Of a stretch of DNA of 64,000 nt, positions 26,961 through 35,507 are shown one piece after another. The first letter of the stretch is position 1; the number at the start of each line of letters is the position of its first letter. The stretch is from contig KB906739.1 in NCBI GenBank assembly GCA_000381585.1, positions 248,001 to 312,000 on the forward strand, written 5' to 3'. This DNA is from Acidobacteriaceae bacterium KBS 83. Its GTDB lineage: Bacteria; Acidobacteriota; Terriglobia; Terriglobales; Acidobacteriaceae. Below the pieces are notes generated by a model. That model searched no databases. It saw nothing but the letters and a program-made list of their open reading frames with translations, and was not told the origin of the DNA. Position numbers and translations under genes: made by a program.

Positions 26961-27648
26961 GGTCCTCCACCAGGCCAACCTCTTTCTGCACGAACGGCTC
27001 CCCGTAACGTACACCTGCCAATTGCCCGTAGTGTCGCGCCTCCGCGAAGGTGCGCTCACGGATCTCCTCTTCCGGAACAAAGAGCGCGCTTCCCTGCTCG
27101 GCGTTCGAGTATTGGGAGCGATAGGCCATGAGCGACTGATTGCGCTGCTCGATGAAGGGCGTGATGTCCACGATGAAGGTGGGCCGAACATCGGTGTAGA
27201 GGCTGGCGTAGAGCACCTTGTAGGGACGATGCGGCGATGAGCCAGTTTCGACACGTGCCAGACCGCTCACGAAGCAGGCCTCATATCCCAGCGTGGAAGC
27301 GGTGTAGTGATCCGGGTGCCTGCCCTGCCAGTACGGGAGGATGACCACGCGGGGGCGCAACTCACGCAGCACGCGGACGATCTTGAGACGGTTCTCCCAG
27401 GAGTTTTCGATGCGACCGTCAGGCAGGTCGAGCGCCTGACGCCAGCGCGCTCCGAGGATGCGCCCGGCCGCATCGGCCTCTGCAGCGCGCTCCGCGGCTG
27501 AGCCGCGGGTCCCAGCCTCGCCCTGGGTCAGGTCCAGGATGCCAGTTTCAAGGCCCAGGGAGCGCATCTTGAGGAGCGTGCCGCCGCAGGTTTGCTCCAC
27601 ATCGTCACGATGCGCGGCGATGGCGAGGATGTCCAGGAGTGGTTGCAT
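26932..27648 (-). CDS. bshB1: Bacillithiol biosynthesis deacetylase BshB1
   Basis: 238 residues, LmbE/PIG-L family zinc deacetylase. It removes acetyl from GlcNAc-malate, the second step of bacillithiol synthesis. Zinc-binding motifs are AAHRDDVEQTCGG (family AHPDDxE; Pro replaced by Arg) and GRHPDHYTAS. LDLTQGEAGTRGS and DLPDGRIEN are BshB1 hallmarks. The ATG start and length match the family. It overlaps the kinase gene tail-to-tail. bshA and bshC are not in the window. Confidence 0.93.
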   Translation of the reverse strand: MQPLLDILAIAAHRDDVEQTCGGTLLKMRSLGLETGILDLTQGEAGTRGSAAERAAEADAAGRILGARWRQALDLPDGRIENSWENRLKIVRVLRELRPRVVILPYWQGRHPDHYTASTLGYEACFVSGLARVETGSSPHRPYKVLYASLYTDVRPTFIVDITPFIEQRNQSLMAYRSQYSNAEQGSALFVPEEEIRERTFAEARHYGQLAGVRYGEPFVQKEVGLVEDLMSLPVASM

Positions 27649-27775
27649 AGATGGGTCTGATTGGGCATGGGGCTTCGCCCTGAAGCATGATACCTGCTTC
27701 GACGACGGGTCTCATCGCTCAAACGAACGTAGCCCCGCGAAGTGAATTCGGGGAAGCCCCTCGTAGATGGGTGCT

Positions 27776-29191
27776 CTAGTAGGTCGTATTGTTGGTGTCC
27801 GTGGCGGCGTCCATGTAGGCCACATCGGAGACTGTGCCGGTAACGGTGACGTTCGTATTGTCCAACTCGGCGAAGTCGCTGGTTTGGTAGATATGCACCT
27901 GACCTCCCTCACCGACGTAGATCTTATGCAGACCCTCGACATCCGCGATGCCGGTAAGGTCACCGATGAAGCGATCCACGGTCACCGCTTTTGAGGACAG
28001 GTCAAACCGGGTCAGACAGCCGAACTGCACATTTTGCCCGGCATTGTTTTTGGCGAAGCGCTCGCCACTCTGACAATGCTGCGAGCCGATCCACAGCGTG
28101 TTGTCATCGGCGAAGCTCATCTTGTTGTGCGTGCCGTCGCTGATGGCGTACTGCGCGCTCACGCTATTCGCGGCGAGATTCACCACGCTGAGATAGCCGG
28201 CAAGCAATCCGTCCGGTTGTAACTGCTGGCCCGCGACATACAAGGTGGAGGCGTCCTGGAGGGCATTGGTGGCGCCACCCGGCACATGGAGAACCGAACC
28301 CGCCTGGAGGCTCAGTCCCGCCGGTCCTGAAGGATTCTCGTTCAGTGCCGAAGCGGTAATGGGGATGGCGACGATGCCGGCCTGGGTGCCCCCACATTCC
28401 TGCCCGCAGTTCAGCACGTAGATGTTCTGTCCATCGGAGGAGAAGATGGCCTTGGTGGGCCGGTCGAATTCGCCCTTGGGGTCGGCCACCCGGGTTACGC
28501 AGTACTTGGGCAAGGTCTGGGGCTCGCAGTCCTGGAATCCTCCTGCCATCCATCCTGCCGGTGTCGCGAATTCGGGCGATGTCTGCTGCGCGGTCGTGAG
28601 CTTGACCAGGCTGTAGACGTCGTTGCTGTCCTGAACGAAACCGAGCACCAGGCTGGCATTCGCGTTCATGGAGATGCGGTAGATGTTGGGTATGTTCATC
28701 AGCAACTGGCTGCCGAGCGCAACATCGAAGACCATCATGGCGTGCGAATTCTGCTCCGCCGCGACGAAATAATCCTGCTTACGGGAGCCGAAGATGCTGC
28801 TGGAGATGGCGCCGGAAGGAATAACTGTGCTGCTCAGCTTTTCTGAGGCATAACTGATGGACGCCAAGCTGCCATCTCCAGAAGAGTAAACAAGTCCGGT
28901 CTGCTCCTCGGGCAGGTTCTGGATGGTGACGGGATTCTGGCCGCTGAAGCCGCCGATCGAAAACTGCCCGTTGGGATTGTTGAAGGGATGGCGGATGTCG
29001 TAAAAGGCATCCATGAACTGCAGGCTGCCGGAGGGATTGTCCACCGCGACCAGTACACGCTGGATGACGCCGCTGGGCGGCAAAGTGCGGCCCGCGAAGT
29101 AGAAGTTCTTTCCGCAGCCGAGGAGGGTGAACGAAACCGCGACAGCGACGAACGCAGCAACGGCCAGGGACAGGCGACTTCTCTTCTTCAA
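27776..29191 (-). CDS. Lipoprotein with predicted beta-propeller fold, unknown function
   Basis: About 471 residues. The N-terminus is a lipoprotein signal (KKRSRLSLAVAAFVAVAVSF then TLLGC). The rest has repeated beta-rich blades with YVLN, VAIP, LYVAG and VVNLAAN patterns, like YncE or lactonase-type propellers. A CGQECGG loop is near the middle. No catalytic motif is recognised. Start: I chose the TTG at 29191, 10 nt after GAGG. The longer frame to 29251 includes a -10 box, so it is probably upstream of the transcript start. It stands alone. Confidence 0.75.
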   Translation of the reverse strand: MKKRSRLSLAVAAFVAVAVSFTLLGCGKNFYFAGRTLPPSGVIQRVLVAVDNPSGSLQFMDAFYDIRHPFNNPNGQFSIGGFSGQNPVTIQNLPEEQTGLVYSSGDGSLASISYASEKLSSTVIPSGAISSSIFGSRKQDYFVAAEQNSHAMMVFDVALGSQLLMNIPNIYRISMNANASLVLGFVQDSNDVYSLVKLTTAQQTSPEFATPAGWMAGGFQDCEPQTLPKYCVTRVADPKGEFDRPTKAIFSSDGQNIYVLNCGQECGGTQAGIVAIPITASALNENPSGPAGLSLQAGSVLHVPGGATNALQDASTLYVAGQQLQPDGLLAGYLSVVNLAANSVSAQYAISDGTHNKMSFADDNTLWIGSQHCQSGERFAKNNAGQNVQFGCLTRFDLSSKAVTVDRFIGDLTGIADVEGLHKIYVGEGGQVHIYQTSDFAELDNTNVTVTGTVSDVAYMDAATDTNNTTY

Positions 29192-29241
29192 AATGCTTCG
29201 GACCTCAACCTTCAAAACGACAGTTGCGTTCGGGAAACTGA

Positions 29242-29250
29242 AGTATAGCA
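29242..29250 (-). promoter_or_regulatory. Extended -10 promoter of the propeller lipoprotein
   Basis: TGCTATACT on the minus strand, identical to the box at 24661-24669. It lies about 50 bp before the chosen start at 29191 and argues against a start at 29251. Confidence 0.5.
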
Positions 29251-29502
29251 AAGGGTTTGGTGGTTCTGCCCCGGTTGGTCCGAAGCGTTTCTGCAGTTCT
29301 GCGGAGGAGGCTGGAGATGCAGGCGACCGCGCGAATCTCCTCCGATGCGTGGCGTCAGTTCCCGATTTTTCGACGAATCAGGCGTTACGCGCATCGACGC
29401 GGCGTAGACTCCGCGGCGATCGAAAAAAGCAGCACGGCTTGACGAGTCGTACACTCTGATTCCGCTAAGACATTTCACTTCTTGTCAAATTGGAGGCTCA
29501 AA

Positions 29503-29922
29503 ATGAACGACCTACAAAAGAAGGAGCAGCATCCTGGGGTGCGAGATCAAGAGATCCGTGCGGCACTGGATCAGCATTGGGCGGCGTCCGATGCCAACGA
29601 TTTTGAAACGGAGCACCACATCTATCACGAGGACGCGGTGCTGGAATACCCGCAGTCAGCCGAGCGAACACGCGGTCGACGCAATATACAGAACCAGCGC
29701 GCCAGTCAGCCGAGCAAAAAACGGTTTGCTATCCGACGAATCATTGGCAGCGGTGACCTTTGGGTCACCGAATTCATCCTGACATACGACGGCAAGCCGT
29801 CCTACACCGTGAGCATCATGGAGTTCAGGGACAACAAGGTTGCGCGGGAAACGCAGTACTTTGCGGATCCCTTCGTGGCCCCCGCATCGCGCGCTCAATG
29901 GGTCGAACGGATGGACACATAA
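29503..29922 (+). CDS. NTF2-like (SnoaL-type) protein
   Basis: 139 residues. The pattern ALDQHWAASDANDFETEHHIYHEDAVLEYP at residues 20-50, GRRNIQNQRASQPSKKRF and the C-terminal FRDNKVARETQYFADPF fit the SnoaL/NTF2 cone-shaped fold used by isomerases, hydrolases and ligand-binding proteins. No specific catalytic residues can be named. The ATG at 29503 has a perfect GGAGG; an earlier in-frame start (29482) would lose it. Monocistronic. Confidence 0.82.
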   Translation: MNDLQKKEQHPGVRDQEIRAALDQHWAASDANDFETEHHIYHEDAVLEYPQSAERTRGRRNIQNQRASQPSKKRFAIRRIIGSGDLWVTEFILTYDGKPSYTVSIMEFRDNKVARETQYFADPFVAPASRAQWVERMDT

Positions 29923-29992
29923 TCCTATAGACGCGGGAATTCGCTAACGACACCGCCATTTGCGGTTTTTCAGCATAATTGCCGAGAACAGA

Positions 29993-30096
29993 GATTAACG
30001 CCAGAGACCCGCTAAATCCTGATTAACGTAATCACCGGAACCTGACCCACTACCGGCGCTAGAGAGTACATGCCATGCCGCCAGAAATGCTCTAGC
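29993..30096 (+). promoter_or_regulatory. Repeat and hairpin in the leader of the methyltransferase/MTHFR gene
   Basis: The 182-bp gap before the gene at 30105 has a direct repeat GATTAACG (29993-30000 and 30021-30028) and a 7-bp inverted repeat GCTAGAG/CTCTAGC (30058-30064, 30090-30096). The latter ends 8 bp before the ATG, just ahead of the weak AAGAAG ribosome site. It does not match a SAM or SAH riboswitch that I can recognise. Confidence 0.35.
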
Positions 30097-30104
30097 ATAA
30101 GAAG

Positions 30105-31997
30105 ATGTCTCTCCTGTCGTCACTCTTCGGCAATCGAACGGTCCTATGCGACGGGGCCATGGGTACCGCGCTCTATGGCCGGGGCGTATTCCTCAACAAG
30201 TGCTTCGACGAACTGAACCTGACGCAGCCGGAGTTGGTGCGCTCAGTGCATGAGGAGTATCTGCAGGCTGGCGCGGAGATCATCGAAACCAACACCTTCG
30301 GGGCGAACAGCTTCCGCCTGCATCGTTTCGGCCTGCAGGACCAGGCCCGCGCTATCAACCAGGCAGGGGCGCGACTGGCGCGGGAGGCCGTGATCCAGCT
30401 TGCCGACAAGCAGGCGGGTAGCGCCTTTGTGGCCGGCTCGGTGGGTCCACTCGGCGTCCATCTCGAGCCGCTGGGCAAGGTCGCGCTCGAAGAGGCGCGG
30501 GACGCTTTTGCAGATCAGATTGAGGGGCTGGTCGCGGGAGGGCCTGGAGTGGGCGTCGACCTGCTGGTGGTGGAGACGATGCCCGCCATCAATGAGGCGG
30601 AGCAGGCCATCTACGCCGCTAAGCAGGTGGCGCCGGAGACCCCGCTGATGGCCATGGTGACGGTGGATGAGGACGCGAACTGCCTGGACGGCACCCCGGC
30701 GGACGTAGCGGCGGCACGGCTGACCGCTGCAGGCGCAGACGCGATCGGGTGCAACTGCTCGACGGGCCCGGTTACCGTGCTGACCGCGATCGAGCGCATG
30801 CGTGCCGCGACAGATCTTCCGCTGGTGGCGATGCCGAATGCAGGCATGCCACGCAACGTCGACGGGCGCAATATCTATCTCTGCTCTCCGGAGTACATGG
30901 CGAGCTTTGCGCGCAAGTTTGTGCGCGCCGGAGTGCAGTTTGTCGGCGGTTGCTGCGGCACAACACCGAACCACATACGCGCCATGAAGTCCGCTATCCG
31001 CGCCCTGGATGCGCAGCAGACTATGGCTCCGCGGGTGGCGCGCACGCCGATCGTCACGGAGACACCGCCCGCGGCGCTGGCCGAACGCTCGAAGATCGGA
31101 AGCCTGGTCGCCTCCGGCGAGTTCATCACGCTAGTGGAGGTTGTGCCGCCACGCGGGATTGATTGCACGAAGGAGATCGAAGGCGCGCGCATGCTGGCCG
31201 GGACCGGTATCCACGCGATCAACATTCCTGACTCACCGCGCGCCTCGGCGCGCATGAGCGCACAGAGCCTGTGCCTGCAGATCCAGCAACAGACCGGCAT
31301 TGAGACGGTGTTGCACTACACCTGCCGCGACCGGAACCTGCTCTCGATCCAGTCTGACCTGCTGGGAGCTTCGTCGCTGGGGCTGCGCAACATTCTGTGC
31401 CTCACCGGCGATCCCCCGAAGCTGGGAAATTACCCGGATGCGACGGCAGTGTTCGATGTGGACGCGATCGGCCTGGTGAATGTCGTGAACCGGCTAAACC
31501 ACGGACTGGACATTGGCGGAAACCCAATAGGGGCTTCTACGGGGTTCACGCTCGGCGTGGCCGCGAATCCAGGCGTTCCGGACATCGACAACGAGATTCG
31601 GCGCTTCGCATACAAGGTGGAGGCGGGCGCCGAATATGCGATCACGCAGCCAGTCTTCGATCTGCGGCTGCTGGAGGAGTTCCTGCGCCGCATTGAAGGA
31701 TTTCGCATCCCGGTAATCGCGGGCATCTGGCCGCTGACGAGTCTGCGCAATGCCGAGTTCATGAAGAACGATCTTCGTGTCTCGATGCCAGACGACATCA
31801 TGGCACGCATGGCGGCGGCGGAGACTCCGGAGGCGGCGCGGACCGAGGGCATCCGCATTGCACAGGAGATGCTGACTGCGGCGCGGCCCATGGTGCAAGG
31901 CGTGCAGGTGAGCGCGCCGTTTGGTCGCTACGGGCTTGCTGTCGAGATTGTCCGTCAGGTGCTGCCGGCAGCAGACGAATCTCTTCAGCCATCCTGA
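30105..31997 (+). CDS. Bifunctional homocysteine S-methyltransferase / methylenetetrahydrofolate reductase
   Basis: 630 residues, YitJ-like. Residues 1-300 are the homocysteine methyltransferase barrel with zinc cysteines in GCNCSTGP and GGCCGTTPNHI. Residues about 330-620 are the FAD-dependent MTHFR barrel (VEVVPPRG, CRDRN, LCLTGDPP, ITQPVFD). It would make 5-methyl-THF and transfer a methyl group to homocysteine, giving methionine. MTHFR fused to a cobalamin-independent-looking methyltransferase is a known arrangement in Firmicutes and Acidobacteria. ATG start; monocistronic, with a 182-bp leader holding a hairpin. Confidence 0.93.
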   Translation: MSLLSSLFGNRTVLCDGAMGTALYGRGVFLNKCFDELNLTQPELVRSVHEEYLQAGAEIIETNTFGANSFRLHRFGLQDQARAINQAGARLAREAVIQLADKQAGSAFVAGSVGPLGVHLEPLGKVALEEARDAFADQIEGLVAGGPGVGVDLLVVETMPAINEAEQAIYAAKQVAPETPLMAMVTVDEDANCLDGTPADVAAARLTAAGADAIGCNCSTGPVTVLTAIERMRAATDLPLVAMPNAGMPRNVDGRNIYLCSPEYMASFARKFVRAGVQFVGGCCGTTPNHIRAMKSAIRALDAQQTMAPRVARTPIVTETPPAALAERSKIGSLVASGEFITLVEVVPPRGIDCTKEIEGARMLAGTGIHAINIPDSPRASARMSAQSLCLQIQQQTGIETVLHYTCRDRNLLSIQSDLLGASSLGLRNILCLTGDPPKLGNYPDATAVFDVDAIGLVNVVNRLNHGLDIGGNPIGASTGFTLGVAANPGVPDIDNEIRRFAYKVEAGAEYAITQPVFDLRLLEEFLRRIEGFRIPVIAGIWPLTSLRNAEFMKNDLRVSMPDDIMARMAAAETPEAARTEGIRIAQEMLTAARPMVQGVQVSAPFGRYGLAVEIVRQVLPAADESLQPS

Positions 31998-32071
31998 AGC
32001 CATAGGAACAGCAATGCGATGACGGCGCTGTAGCAGGGTAGAATGCCGCTACTCCTTACTGAGGTTTGCCG

Positions 32072-33316
32072 ATGCGCATTGCGCCATTGCTGATGGCGGT
32101 CACGTTTGTTGTTCTTTCTGCGCTGAGTACATATCAAGCGCATGCGCAGTCGGCGAAGGCAACTGACGCTTCTGCAGCGAGGAAGGCCGATCCGGGCACC
32201 GCGGCGATACGCAGCTTCTATCGCGCAGGGCTCGAGCGCAACGGCATTGTGGGCAGCACGCTGGTGCTGGTCGATGACGGTCGCGTGGTGTTGAACGAAA
32301 TGTATGGCGAACAACGCCTAACGCCGCCACGGCCGGTAGATGAGAGCACCACGTATCACTGGGCGTCGGTCACAAAGACGTTTACCGGCATTGCCATCAT
32401 GCAACTGCGCGACCGCGGTCTGCTGGCGGTCGACGATCCGCTGGTGAAGTACATCCCCGAGCTGAACGCGGTGCACGATCCGTACGGGCCGGTCTCGGCG
32501 ATCACGATCCGCGAAGCGATGTCTCACTCGAACGGCTTTCGCGATGCGACGTGGCCGTGGCACGCGGGGCCATGGGAGCCTTACGAGCCGACGCAATGGT
32601 CGCAGCTCGTGGCCATGATGCCGTATACAAGCGTCGACTTTCCTCCGGGATCGCGGTATCGCTACTCCAACCTGGCGGTGGTCTTTCTGGGCGAGATCAT
32701 CGAGCGCGTCAGCGGCGACAACTTCGAGGTGTACATGCTGAAGAATGTACTGGGACCACTCAGCATGACGCACAGCTACTACGACCGCAGTCCAGCAACG
32801 CTGCTTCCCTATCGCTCGCATAGCTGGGACCGCAAAGACGGCAAGTTGACGGAGGACGAATTTGATTTTGACAGCGGCATTACCCGGTCGAATGGCGGGC
32901 TGAACGCGCCGCTGCCAGACATGGTGCGCTATCTGCGCTTTCTACTGGGAGACCCTGAACACCAGGCGGAGTATGACCGAATACTGAAGCGGAGTTCGCT
33001 TGAAGAGATGTGGCGGCCAATCCTGCCAGTGACGCCTGATGATGACTTCCCTTCCCGGCCGGGAGCAAAGGACGAAGTCGCGGCAAGCTTTTTTATCCAT
33101 ACGGACCGTGCAGTACGGCTGATTGGCCATCCGGGATGGCAGAACGGCTTTCGCAGCCAGATGAACTTCGATCCCATTGCGCGTCGCGGGTACCTCGCTG
33201 TCTACAACACCGATGCGCAGGATGCGGTGCAGAATACACGGCGCTTCAACATCGAGCTTCGCGACTATCTCATCGATCACTTCTTCACGCTGCCACCAGA
33301 ACAAGGCTTACACTAG
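32072..33316 (+). CDS. Serine hydrolase of the beta-lactamase class C superfamily
   Basis: 414 residues, exported (signal MRIAPLLMAVTFVVLSALS, cleavage near AHAQ). It has the three penicillin-binding-fold motifs: SxxK in SVTKTFTG, YxN in YRYSNLAVV, and HPGWQNG, the HxG equivalent of KTG. Family members are esterases, D-aminopeptidases or peptidase-like; the substrate cannot be told. The ATG at 32072 has GAGG upstream, preferred to the TTG six bases earlier. It follows the methyltransferase gene by 74 bp and precedes xseB by 47 bp. Confidence 0.9.
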   Translation: MRIAPLLMAVTFVVLSALSTYQAHAQSAKATDASAARKADPGTAAIRSFYRAGLERNGIVGSTLVLVDDGRVVLNEMYGEQRLTPPRPVDESTTYHWASVTKTFTGIAIMQLRDRGLLAVDDPLVKYIPELNAVHDPYGPVSAITIREAMSHSNGFRDATWPWHAGPWEPYEPTQWSQLVAMMPYTSVDFPPGSRYRYSNLAVVFLGEIIERVSGDNFEVYMLKNVLGPLSMTHSYYDRSPATLLPYRSHSWDRKDGKLTEDEFDFDSGITRSNGGLNAPLPDMVRYLRFLLGDPEHQAEYDRILKRSSLEEMWRPILPVTPDDDFPSRPGAKDEVAASFFIHTDRAVRLIGHPGWQNGFRSQMNFDPIARRGYLAVYNTDAQDAVQNTRRFNIELRDYLIDHFFTLPPEQGLH

Positions 33317-33363
33317 GGCTTGCTGCGAGGCTCGAATCCGAGACGCTCGGGCACAGGACTCCC

Positions 33364-33582
33364 ATGGCTACGTTCGAAGACTCGCTGAAGCAACTGGAAA
33401 CCATCGTCGGTCAACTGGAAAAAGGCGATTTACCGCTGGAGGAGTCGCTCAAACTCTTTGAAGAAGGCATGCGCCTTTCAGCGGTATGCAAAGAGGAACT
33501 GGAAGCGGCCGAAGGCAAGGTTCAGATCCTGCTGAAGCAGCGGGATGGGTCGATGAAGGCGGAGCCTTTTCCGCAGAAGTAG
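33364..33582 (+). CDS. xseB: Exodeoxyribonuclease VII small subunit
   Basis: 72 residues, helical. It matches the XseB core FEDSLKQLETIVGQLEKGDLPLEESLKLFEEGM. It forms the multi-copy arm of exonuclease VII with XseA, which degrades single-stranded DNA. Start: ATG at 33364; a longer in-frame extension to 33136 lies in the hydrolase gene and is a shadow. Unlike in many genomes, xseA is not next to it. Confidence 0.95.
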   Translation: MATFEDSLKQLETIVGQLEKGDLPLEESLKLFEEGMRLSAVCKEELEAAEGKVQILLKQRDGSMKAEPFPQK

Positions 33583-33809
33583 CATGCAGCCTTGCTCGGA
33601 GCGTACGATGCAGCGGGTTTTCCTGCAGACGCCATGCGAGGACCCCCGTTTTGGTTGCTTCGAGAAGCGTCGAATCTTCGATGCCTTCAAACGCACGGCT
33701 CTGAGCAGCCGCCCCTTTTTACTTGCTGCCACGTGCTCGGGTATAGAGTGAAAGTATCGGCGAAGGGCCTGATTTTGCGCCGCCCTCCGCTGCCAAACGG
33801 GAGGTGCGA

Positions 33810-34487
33810 ATGAGCGAGCAGAATCGCGATCCTGCGGTTCCCGAGAAGATTGTCACAGACGAGACAGAGCAGTCGAAAGAGAAGCCATTCGGGCATTTCA
33901 CTCGCCGCACTTTTATCGCACAACTTGGCGCAGCCGGAATTGCGGCTACAGCCACACCTTCGCTTGCCGCTGCCGCGACGCAGGAAGCAGCGGCTCCTTC
34001 CGCGCGTGAAGAAACAATCGCAGTCACGCTTTCGATTAACGGAAAGAAACAGACGCTCAACGTCGAACCGCGCGTTACGCTGCTTGACTGCCTGCGCGAG
34101 CGCCTGAACCTGACCGGCACGAAGAAGGGTTGCGACCACGGCCAGTGCGGCGCGTGTACGGTGCACATCAATGGACGGCGGGTGAACTCCTGTCTCACAT
34201 TCGCGGCCATGCACGAAGGCGATGAGATCACCACGATTGAGGGGATAGGCCAACCGGGCAACCTCCATCCAATGCAGGCGGCGTTTGTGGAACATGACGG
34301 CTATCAGTGCGGCTATTGCACATCCGGGCAGATCATGTCGGCGGTTGCGGTGCTGAAGGAGCCATGGGGTCCGGAGGACAAAGACGTGCGCGAGGCGATG
34401 TCCGGCAATATCTGCCGCTGCGGCGCTTACCCCAATATTGTCGCGGCGGTACACCAGGTGCGCGGCAACTCGCAAAAGAGCTCCTGA
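33810..34487 (+). CDS. paoA: Aldehyde oxidoreductase 2Fe-2S subunit PaoA
   Basis: 225 residues. A twin-arginine signal (RRTFIAQLGAAGIAATATPS, about residues 32-51) exports the folded complex to the periplasm. The plant-type ferredoxin cluster is in KGCDHGQCGACTV and the second 2Fe-2S in QCGYCTSGQ and NICRCGAYPN. The ATG at 33810 has GGAGG upstream; a GTG two codons earlier is less likely. It leads paoABC, with gaps of 10 bp and 8 bp. It passes electrons from the molybdenum site to FAD. Confidence 0.95.
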   Translation: MSEQNRDPAVPEKIVTDETEQSKEKPFGHFTRRTFIAQLGAAGIAATATPSLAAAATQEAAAPSAREETIAVTLSINGKKQTLNVEPRVTLLDCLRERLNLTGTKKGCDHGQCGACTVHINGRRVNSCLTFAAMHEGDEITTIEGIGQPGNLHPMQAAFVEHDGYQCGYCTSGQIMSAVAVLKEPWGPEDKDVREAMSGNICRCGAYPNIVAAVHQVRGNSQKSS

Positions 34488-34497
34488 GGAGGGCGAG

Positions 34498-35499
34498 ATG
34501 ATCGATTTTGCACTCAGCCGAGCCAGCAGCCCGGCGGAGGCTTCCGAGCAGGCAGCGAAGTCCAAGACCGCGCAGCAGGGAGCGCAGGTGCGCTACGTTG
34601 CCGGCGGCACGACGCTGATCGACCTGATGAAACTGGATGTGGAAACGCCGGTCCGCGTCGTCGATATCAATCGGCTCGAACTTGCGCGGACCGAGCGCCA
34701 GCCGGATGGGTCGCTGCGCATCGGCGCTATGGTACGCAATGCGGACCTTGCACATGATCCCAACGTGGTGCGCGACTATCCGGTGCTCTCTCAGGGCCTG
34801 CTTTCGGGCGCCACTGGTCAGTTGCGCAACATGGCCACGACCGGAGGGAATCTGCTGCAACGGACGCGGTGCAGCTACTTCCGCGACCTAGCGTACGCGG
34901 AATGCAACAAGCGCACGCCGGGCTCGGGTTGCTCCGCGATCGGCGGACACAATCGCACGCACGCCATTCTGGGCACGAGCGAGCACTGCATTGCCACCCA
35001 TCCTTCCGACATGGCGGTGGCCATGATGGCGCTGGAAGCGCGCATTCATATATTGAACGGTCAAAGTGAGCGCGAGGTGCCGATCGGTGAGTTCTACCTG
35101 TTGCCCGGCAATACTCCCAATCTTGAGAATGTGCTGAAGCCGGGCGATCTGATCACGTATGTGACCTTGCCGCCGCCGGTGGCCGGCGCCAGATCGCATT
35201 ACCTGAAGTTGCGCGACCGCGCGTCGTATGAATTTGCGCTGGCTTCGGCCGCGGTTGTCATTCACGTAGACGGAGAACGCATCCGCAAGGCGCGAATTGC
35301 ATTTGGCGGTGTCGGCACGCGGCCCTGGCGATCTCCCGAGGCGGAGCATGCGCTGGAAGGAAAAGCTGCGGACGAGGCCACGTTTCGGGCCGCCGCGGAT
35401 GCCGCGCTTCGCAACGCAAAACCGCAACGCGACAATGCCTTCAAGGTGGAACTCGCGAAGCGGTGCCTGATCCGCGCACTCACCACCGTCACTACATAA
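34498..35499 (+). CDS. paoB: Aldehyde oxidoreductase FAD/4Fe-4S subunit PaoB
   Basis: 333 residues of the xanthine-dehydrogenase FAD-subunit family. FAD contacts are in VAGGTTLIDLMK, the loop NMATTGGNLLQRTRC and SDMAVAMMAL. Four cysteines in the inserted loop (RCSYFRD, AECNK, GSGCSA, EHCIA) match the extra 4Fe-4S site of PaoB. The ATG at 34498 with AGGAGGGCG upstream is chosen; the frame extends to 34438, but that part lies inside paoA. No signal, so it is co-exported with PaoA. Confidence 0.94.
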   Translation: MIDFALSRASSPAEASEQAAKSKTAQQGAQVRYVAGGTTLIDLMKLDVETPVRVVDINRLELARTERQPDGSLRIGAMVRNADLAHDPNVVRDYPVLSQGLLSGATGQLRNMATTGGNLLQRTRCSYFRDLAYAECNKRTPGSGCSAIGGHNRTHAILGTSEHCIATHPSDMAVAMMALEARIHILNGQSEREVPIGEFYLLPGNTPNLENVLKPGDLITYVTLPPPVAGARSHYLKLRDRASYEFALASAAVVIHVDGERIRKARIAFGGVGTRPWRSPEAEHALEGKAADEATFRAAADAALRNAKPQRDNAFKVELAKRCLIRALTTVTT

Positions 35500-35507
35500 G
35501 GAGCGAT

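Noticed and set aside
29923-30104. SAM or SAH riboswitch before the methyltransferase/MTHFR gene
   Set aside because: The repeats and hairpin there do not show the conserved core of either class; kept only as an unexplained leader.
33317-33363. tRNA-like fragment (GGCTCGAATCC) before xseB
   Set aside because: Only the T-arm-like string matches; the acceptor and anticodon arms are absent.
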